Source: Corynebacterium pseudopelargi
GTDB taxonomy: Bacteria > Actinomycetota > Actinomycetes > Mycobacteriales > Mycobacteriaceae
Direction: 5' to 3'
Assembly (NCBI RefSeq): GCF_003814005.1
Contig: NZ_CP033898.1
Span: 558,001 to 622,000, forward strand
DNA length: 64,000 nucleotides
Made by a program: the position numbers and the translations under genes
Notes under the pieces: generated by a model
The model's database searches: none
The model's input: the letters and a program-made list of their open reading frames with translations, nothing else
Told to the model about the DNA's origin: nothing
Shown: in pieces, positions 58,735-64,000 of the stretch
Layout of the letters: each line of letters starts with the position of its first letter
How positions within the stretch are numbered: position 1 is the stretch's first letter

Positions 58735-59190
58735 ATGACAGCAACCGCTGACACTATCCACCTCGCGGAGATCGCCGCGAAAGCCGCCGACGAGAAACTC
58801 GCCACCAATATCGCCGTGCTTGACGTCTCTGACGTGATGGCAATTAGCGAGGTATTCCTGCTGGCCTCGGCAGACAATGAGCGCCAGGTGCGCGCCATCG
58901 TTGAAGAAATTGAAGACGCCCTCACCGAAGCCGGCGAAGAACCAAAGCGCCGCGAAGGCAACCGCGAGAATCGCTGGGTGCTGCTCGATTACGGCATGTT
59001 AGTCATCCACGTGCAGCGCAATACCGAGCGCGACTTCTACGGCCTTGACCGCCTCTACCGCGACTGCCCACTGATCGAGGTCGAAGGCATTGAGCTGCCA
59101 CAGCGTCCCGAGATGGACGAAGTTGATACCCGCACCGTGGAATCCTTAGACGATATTCCGCTGGCAGCGCAGCCAGAAGAGGAGTTCTAG
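58735..59190 (+). CDS. rsfS: Ribosomal silencing factor RsfS
   Basis: 151 residues. Binds L14 on the 50S subunit and blocks subunit joining in poor growth. Motifs DVSDVMAISEVFLLASADNERQV and NRWVLLDYGMLVIHV are family signatures; the acidic C-terminal tail (PLAAQPEEEF end) is actinobacterial. The prophage now lies between it and nadD, so it needs a promoter in the 66-bp upstream host segment or readthrough from the phage end. Confidence 0.95.
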   Translation: MTATADTIHLAEIAAKAADEKLATNIAVLDVSDVMAISEVFLLASADNERQVRAIVEEIEDALTEAGEEPKRREGNRENRWVLLDYGMLVIHVQRNTERDFYGLDRLYRDCPLIEVEGIELPQRPEMDEVDTRTVESLDDIPLAAQPEEEF

Positions 59191-59196
59191 GCGCCG

Positions 59197-59847
59197 ATGT
59201 CTCGACGTCTTTTACTGTTGCGGCACGGCCAAACTGAATTTAACGCCACCCGCCGCATGCAGGGACACCTCGATACCGAGCTTTCGCACACGGGTTGGCA
59301 GCAGGCCCAAGCCGCAGCAGAGATGCTCAGCGGCCAGCCGATTATCAAGATCGTCGCCTCCGATTTGCGGCGGGCAAAAGATACCGCCCAAGTCATCGCT
59401 GATCGCCTAGAGCTTCCCGTGAGCCTCGATCCACGCCTGCGCGAAACCGATCTTGGCGATTGGCAAGGCAAAACCCACGAGGAAGTAGACCAGGCCTTGC
59501 CAGGGGCGCGTGCTCGCTGGCGTTTCGACGCCACCTGGGCCCCACCGAATGCTGAAACTCGCCAAGAAGTAGCCGCCCGAGCCTTCACGGTGGTTGAAGA
59601 TCTTCTGCAACAAGAAGAACAATGGGAGGGCAACACGGTGCTCCTCGTTGCCCACGGTGGCACGATCTCCGCACTGACCTCCGCGCTGCTCGGCTTCGCA
59701 GATTCCAAGCACCCGCTATTTTCGAACCTCGGCAACACCCGGCTCGCGCAGATCGTTGGTCGTGATGTGCCAGAAGGCTACCCCGTACACGGCAATAAGG
59801 CCGTGCAGTGGTACGTCGAAGGCTGGAATATTGACCAAGTGCTCTAG
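59197..59847 (+). CDS. gpgP: Histidine phosphatase family protein (gpgP-like)
   Basis: 216 residues. RHGQTEFNATRRMQGHLDTEL holds the phosphohistidine and Arg residues; a second His in VAHGGTISAL. The nadD-rsfS-phosphatase order matches that of mycobacteria, where the third gene is glucosyl-3-phosphoglycerate phosphatase of methylglucose-lipopolysaccharide synthesis. The symbol rests on that synteny. Start is 6 bp after rsfS. Confidence 0.85.
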   Translation: MSRRLLLLRHGQTEFNATRRMQGHLDTELSHTGWQQAQAAAEMLSGQPIIKIVASDLRRAKDTAQVIADRLELPVSLDPRLRETDLGDWQGKTHEEVDQALPGARARWRFDATWAPPNAETRQEVAARAFTVVEDLLQQEEQWEGNTVLLVAHGGTISALTSALLGFADSKHPLFSNLGNTRLAQIVGRDVPEGYPVHGNKAVQWYVEGWNIDQVL

Positions 59848-59849
59848 CA

Positions 59850-60066
59850 CGCCGGGTTTGGTGGGCCGGGTTTGGTGGGCTGGGTCTTTGGGCGCCGCCG
59901 GTTCGGTGTGCCGGTTCGGTGTGCCGGGTTCGGTGTGCCGGGTTTGGTGGGCCGGGTTTGGTGGGCCGGGCTTTGGGCGCCGGGTTTGGTGGGCTGGGTT
60001 TAAGTCCTAGCCTTCCCGCTGCGCGCTAGCCTTCCCGCTGCACGCTAGCCTTCCCGCTGCACGCTA
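59850..60066. repeat. Tandem repeat spacer between gpgP and degV
   Basis: Two arrays. 59850-60000 has degenerate GCCGGGTTTGGTGG-type units. 60007-60063 has three 19-bp units (60007, 60026, 60045) differing at one base, then a truncated fourth. No coding capacity is convincing. Confidence 0.8.
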
Positions 60067-60161
60067 GGGTTGCAGATATAACCCCTTTTCCCGCGGTGTG
60101 CCTCTTGCGCATGAGTGTTCCGCGGCCGATTGCATGACTTGTTAAGAAAAGAACTTCAACC

Positions 60162-60947
60162 ATGGCTGTTCGCATTGTCACCGACTCATCTTCCGGGTTG
60201 CCGGTTGATCTTGCCCAAGAATTGGGCATCACGGTGGTGGATTTGCATGTGATGCAATCGAGCGGGGAGCAAAGTACTGCCGGTTTAAGTGCGCTCGAAT
60301 TGACAGCGGCCTATGCGCGCCAGCTCGAACGCGGCGGCGATGCGGGTGTTGTTGCCTTGCACCTTTCTAAAGAGCTTTCCTCTACTTGGTCTGCTGCCAC
60401 CCAGGCCGCAGCTATTTTTGATGGTTTGGTGCATGTGGTCGATACCCAAACCATCGGTATGGCTGTGGGTGCTGCAGCGATGGCTGCTGCAAAAGTCGCT
60501 GCTGAGGGGGCTGATGTTCATACCTGTGCTGAGGTTGCCCGCGATGTGCTGGGTCGCAGCGAGACGTGGCTGTATTTGCATCGTTTAGATGCCATTAAGA
60601 AGTCCGGTCGTATTTCGGCTGCTACTGCCGTTGTTTCTTCGGCGCTGGCCACGAAGCCTTTGATGCGTGTTGAGCACGGTCGCCTTGAATTGGCGTTCAA
60701 AACGCGAACCCAGTCGAAGGCCTTTGCGCGCCTGGTGGAGGCGATTCGGCAACGAGCTGCTTCGGCACCGGTTTTTGTGATGATTCAGCACTTCGATGCC
60801 GCGAACGAGGCGGCGGAGCTGCAGCGTCAGATGGAGCGTCAGCTTGCTTCAGGTTCGAGTTTTCTTAGCTGTCCGCTCGAACCTACGGCGGCGGTGCACG
60901 CAGGCCCTGGTGCGATTGGTGTGTCTGTTGTGTACCAACGTGACTAG
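60162..60947 (+). CDS. DegV family protein
   Basis: 261 residues. A fatty-acid-binding DegV fold: VRIVTDSSSGLP at the start, ALHLSKELSSTW, and a C-terminal GPGAIGVSVV. These proteins (FakB-like) present fatty acids to kinases. It starts after a ~310-bp repeat-rich spacer, at ATG with AAGAAAAGAA. Confidence 0.9.
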   Translation: MAVRIVTDSSSGLPVDLAQELGITVVDLHVMQSSGEQSTAGLSALELTAAYARQLERGGDAGVVALHLSKELSSTWSAATQAAAIFDGLVHVVDTQTIGMAVGAAAMAAAKVAAEGADVHTCAEVARDVLGRSETWLYLHRLDAIKKSGRISAATAVVSSALATKPLMRVEHGRLELAFKTRTQSKAFARLVEAIRQRAASAPVFVMIQHFDAANEAAELQRQMERQLASGSSFLSCPLEPTAAVHAGPGAIGVSVVYQRD

Positions 60948-61041
60948 GTTATCCACAGCGTTGTCGTTAGGCATCGCGTTATCCACAGCCTGATGGCGTC
61001 CTTGTTTGCCGGGCCGGCGTGGTGCTCTTAGCCTCGCGGGC

Positions 61042-61704
61042 ATGGGGAGGGCTACACAAAGACTGGACGAGCTGCTGCGCACCACCGAGGAAAGCGAGCG
61101 GCTCAAAGTGCAATACCCAAAGCCGCGGCTGGGTATAGGCAAGAAGCAGGCCATCGTGCTTGCCGTTGTGCTGGCTGCGGTAATCCTTTTGCTGTTTCGC
61201 CCGCAGAGTCAGCCACTGATGCAAGAAGCCGCGCTGGATACCCGCCCGCATCCCGAGGCCTCGAGTACGCAGCCTTCGAGCGAGCCGGTGGTTGTTGCGG
61301 TGGTCGGCGCTGTGGAGCAGCCGGGCCTTTTCACCCTTGCGCCTGGCTCCCGGGTCGCTGATGCTTTAGCAAAGGCCAAGCCGCAGCCCGATGCGGAATT
61401 GGCAGGGGTGAATTTGGCTGAAAAGCTTGTCGACGGCCAACAAATCACCCTTCCACGCATCGGGGAGGCAATCATGGCGCCCCAAAGCCCTGGTGTGGCA
61501 GCAGATGCTGGTGGAAAAATCTCGCTGAACCACGCAAGCCTTGAGCAGCTCACCTCTCTTTCGGGGGTCGGAGAAAAGACTGCGGCGGCCATCATTGAAT
61601 ACCGCGAGAGCAATGGTGGTTTCCAAAGCGTGGAGCAGCTCAAAGAGGTCAAGGGGATCGGTCCTGCAAAATATGCGGCCATAGCCGAAGACGTTGCGTT
61701 ATGA
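61042..61704 (+). CDS. comEA: ComEA-like DNA-binding protein
   Basis: 220 residues. One TM helix (residues about 38-55), SLBB-type domain (VAVVGAVEQPGLFTLAPGSRVADAL, 90-150) and C-terminal helix-hairpin-helix pair (ISLNHASLEQLTSLSGVGEKTAAAII, GIGPAKYAAIAEDV). Membrane-anchored receptor for DNA uptake. ATG at 61042 is preferred over a frame from 61006. ATGA overlap with comEC. Confidence 0.9.
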   Translation: MGRATQRLDELLRTTEESERLKVQYPKPRLGIGKKQAIVLAVVLAAVILLLFRPQSQPLMQEAALDTRPHPEASSTQPSSEPVVVAVVGAVEQPGLFTLAPGSRVADALAKAKPQPDAELAGVNLAEKLVDGQQITLPRIGEAIMAPQSPGVAADAGGKISLNHASLEQLTSLSGVGEKTAAAIIEYRESNGGFQSVEQLKEVKGIGPAKYAAIAEDVAL

Positions 61705-63104
61705 GTGATCTTCGCCTAGTACCTGCGGCACTGAGCCTTTGGTGTGTTGCAGTGGTGGTGACTTGGAGCAGGTCGCTGGCGTTGGGGCTGGGCTTCGCTT
61801 TGTGTCTCGCGGTGGCACTGGCGTTGTGGCATAAGCCCCAAGCAATCGCCGTGGGTGCAGCGGCAATCGCGGGTGCGCTTCGCACTTGGCACAGTGTGCG
61901 TGCGGCGGATCGCTTCGATTTTTCCAAACCGCTGCGCGCTGAAGTCTCCAGCATGCCCCACAGCACGGAACATGGGTGGTTCTTTCGCGCGAAAGTGGCG
62001 GGGTTTCCTGGTGAACTGCCCGTGATCACCACTGAGGCACCAAAGATCCAGCAATTCGACTTGCTGATCCTTCAAGGCAAAGCAAGCCCCAGCGGAGGGC
62101 TCGGCAGAACCCTGTATGTGGCAGAGGATATCCACTACCTCGGTGCACAAGGTGGGCTTCAGCATCTTTCCTTGGTGATCAAGCTGCGCTTTCAGGCACT
62201 TGTGCAGCAGCACTCCAATGGCGAGGCCATCGGCTTATTGCCGGCGATGATCCTTGGCGATGCCTCCTTGCAAGACACAGAGGCCAAACAACGCTACGCC
62301 GCCACTGGGCTTGCGCACTTAAGTGCGGTCAGCGGAGGCAACGTGGCCATGCTCACCACCGCGGTACTAGCCATTGCCACGCTGCTCGGTGCCAGCAGAG
62401 CGCTCGCATTGACAGCGGCACTGTTGAGCCTGGGCGCTTTTGTGTTCATCGTCGGCCCGGAGCCTTCGGTGCTGCGCGCTGGAGTGATGGGATCGCTCGC
62501 CCTTGTGGCCATGATGGCGCAGACGCGCGCTCCGCCGATTCATGGGTTGAGCATCGCAATACTGGTGTTATTGCTGTATGAGCCCTCTTTGGCCACGTCC
62601 TTTGGCATGAGCCTTTCCAGCTTTGCCACCGCGGGCATCATTGCCGCCTATCCGCTGATTTACCGCAGCATTGCAACGCCCTATTGGCCGGATGTGCTCA
62701 GCCGCATGGTGGCGGTGGCGCTTGCTGCCGAGCTTGCCACCTTGCCGCTGGTGGTGGCGATGTCTCAGCGGGTGTCCTTGGTGGCGGTGCCGGCCAATGT
62801 GCTGGTGGCGCCGGTGGTGCCGATCATTACTGTGGCTGGGTTATGTGCTGTGCTGTTAGAACCCACCGTGGTAGGTGCTGTGGTGATTCGCGCGATCACT
62901 CCCTTGGCCAATTGGATTGCCAGGGTTGCTTACTATGGCTACAGCCTGCCCTTTGCGCGTGTGAACGTCCAAAGTGATCCGCTCACGCTGGCCTGGATGG
63001 TGCTGGCGGTGGCCTGGATTCTTTTTGCCCTAGCTTCTCGACGCCCAACCGTGATCATCCTCGTGTCCCTCAGCGTCGGATGCGTGCTCATGTTGCTGGC
63101 CTAG
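61701..63104 (+). CDS. comEC: ComEC/Rec2 channel protein, short form
   Basis: 467 residues. N-terminal soluble DUF4131-like part with two TM helices, then the Competence domain with multiple TM helices (ATGLAHLSAVSGGNVAMLTTAV motif) to the end. No C-terminal metallo-beta-lactamase nuclease domain, unlike the ~750-residue B. subtilis protein. It would carry single DNA strands across the membrane. Coupled to comEA. Confidence 0.88.
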   Translation: MSDLRLVPAALSLWCVAVVVTWSRSLALGLGFALCLAVALALWHKPQAIAVGAAAIAGALRTWHSVRAADRFDFSKPLRAEVSSMPHSTEHGWFFRAKVAGFPGELPVITTEAPKIQQFDLLILQGKASPSGGLGRTLYVAEDIHYLGAQGGLQHLSLVIKLRFQALVQQHSNGEAIGLLPAMILGDASLQDTEAKQRYAATGLAHLSAVSGGNVAMLTTAVLAIATLLGASRALALTAALLSLGAFVFIVGPEPSVLRAGVMGSLALVAMMAQTRAPPIHGLSIAILVLLLYEPSLATSFGMSLSSFATAGIIAAYPLIYRSIATPYWPDVLSRMVAVALAAELATLPLVVAMSQRVSLVAVPANVLVAPVVPIITVAGLCAVLLEPTVVGAVVIRAITPLANWIARVAYYGYSLPFARVNVQSDPLTLAWMVLAVAWILFALASRRPTVIILVSLSVGCVLMLLA

Positions 63105-63123
63105 GTGTGGCACCATTAGTGCC

Positions 63124-64000
63124 GTGAGCCAAGCAATTGCCCCCGTCCATCTCGTCCTCGGTGATGATGAATTCTTGCGCGAGCGCGCCCGCATCGCCAT
63201 TACGAGCAGCATTGCCGAACACTCCGAGGCAACTGTCAGCCGAGTACGCGCCGGCGAAATCACACAATCTGAGCTCTTAGAGCTGCTCAGCCCCTCACTT
63301 TTTGCTGAGCAACGCGTCATTGTGATCGAACACCTTGAAGATGCGGGCAAGGAACCAGCGCAGCTCGTGCTCGAAGCTGCAAGCAACCCCATCGACGGGA
63401 TGTACCTGATCATTTGCCACGCCGGTGGCGGACGCCAAAAGGCCATGGTGCCGAAGCTGAAAAAGCTTGCGCAAGTCCATGAGGTGGCCAAACTCAAACC
63501 CAACGAGCGCCCCGCATGGGTCACAGCGGAGTTTAGAAACCACGGCGTAAACCCCACCCCTGATGTAATCCATGCGCTTCTCGACGGCGTGGGGTCTGAT
63601 CTGCGCGAGCTTGCTTCAGCCGTGTCTCAACTCGTTTCAGATAACCCTGATGGTGTGGACGCATCGACAGTGCGAGCGTTTTATAACGGCATTGCCGAAG
63701 TTTCGGGCTTTGATATTGCAGACCTCGCTGTGAGTGGACAAACCGCCCGCGCCGTGGCCAGCACGCGCCGCGCATTGCAGCTCGGTGTATCGCCGGTGGC
63801 GCTGGCTACCGCCCTGAGCATGAAGGTGGGTGCGGTGGCGCGGCTCTATGGCAGTTGGAGAATTAATTCTCGTGAGTTAGCCGGAGAGTTAGGAATGGCG
63901 CCGTTTATTGTGGAAAAAACCTCGAAGGTGGCAAGACGCTGGTCAGGCGATGCGGTGAGCAAGGCCGTGATCCTCATGGCCGAACTTGATGCCACCGTCA
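63124..64000 (+). CDS. holA: DNA polymerase III subunit delta, 5' part
   Basis: Cut by the window end; about 292 residues visible. VHLVLGDDEFLRERARIAI at the start and RELASAVSQLVSDNP, SGFDIADLAV further on are HolA signatures. Clamp-loader subunit that opens the beta clamp. GTG start 20 bp after comEC. Confidence 0.92.
   Translation, partial: MSQAIAPVHLVLGDDEFLRERARIAITSSIAEHSEATVSRVRAGEITQSELLELLSPSLFAEQRVIVIEHLEDAGKEPAQLVLEAASNPIDGMYLIICHAGGGRQKAMVPKLKKLAQVHEVAKLKPNERPAWVTAEFRNHGVNPTPDVIHALLDGVGSDLRELASAVSQLVSDNPDGVDASTVRAFYNGIAEVSGFDIADLAVSGQTARAVASTRRALQLGVSPVALATALSMKVGAVARLYGSWRINSRELAGELGMAPFIVEKTSKVARRWSGDAVSKAVILMAELDATV

Noticed and set aside
59850..60066. Coding sequence across the gpgP-degV spacer
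   Set aside because: The open frame is made of tandem repeats with no ribosome site and low-complexity translation.

Overview
Organism and setting. The window is chromosomal DNA of a high-GC actinobacterium, most likely a Corynebacterium. The two flanks hold the gene runs ndk - RNase E/G - rplU - rpmA - obgE and proB - 2-hydroxyacid dehydrogenase - proA - nadD - rsfS - histidine phosphatase (gpgP-like) - degV - comEA - comEC - holA. The proB/dehydrogenase/proA arrangement is the one known from C. glutamicum. I cannot name the species from sequence alone. Layout, left flank (1-15740): end of a dicarboxylate/glutamate symporter, ornithine cyclodeaminase-like and pirin genes, ndk, the RNase E/G and ribosomal protein block, obgE, a secreted alpha/beta hydrolase, a YhgE/Pip membrane protein, then proline biosynthesis and NAD biosynthesis ending in nadD. 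Prophage (about 15742-58668, 43 kb): a complete-looking temperate siphovirus inserted between nadD and rsfS. An 18-bp direct repeat at both ends lies in the stem-loop after nadD and is the probable att core. From right to left it holds a tyrosine integrase and a rightward lysogeny module (repressor, ImmA-type protease, Ltp-type surface protein). After that come a Cro-like gene and two antirepressor modules that share a duplicated 87-bp bidirectional leader. Next is a leftward early operon: excisionase-like protein, YqaJ exonuclease, RecT, SSB, a split cytosine methyltransferase, a winged-helix protein with iteron-like repeats, dUTPase, RusA and many tiny ORFans in ATGA-overlapping chains. The packaging region (P-loop/HNH fusion, PLD-like protein, TerS, TerL) follows, then head genes, connectors, tail (chaperone pair with a -1 frameshift site, tape measure, Dit, baseplate-like and receptor-binding proteins), then lysin and holins. 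Right flank (58669-64000): rsfS, histidine phosphatase, a tandem-repeat spacer, degV, comEA, comEC and the start of holA. How it works together. The integrase uses a host intrinsic terminator as target. The lysogeny genes read rightward and nearly all lytic genes leftward. At least five terminator hairpins sit inside the late operon, which suggests antitermination or extra promoters. Most notable items: a split second receptor-binding protein with a C9 tract at the junction; a methyltransferase split over two overlapping frames that both look native; the mirrored antirepressor leaders with small peptides on both strands; tRNA-T-arm-like elements in a 460-nt non-coding stretch; and a family of palindromic host terminators, one of which is the att site.
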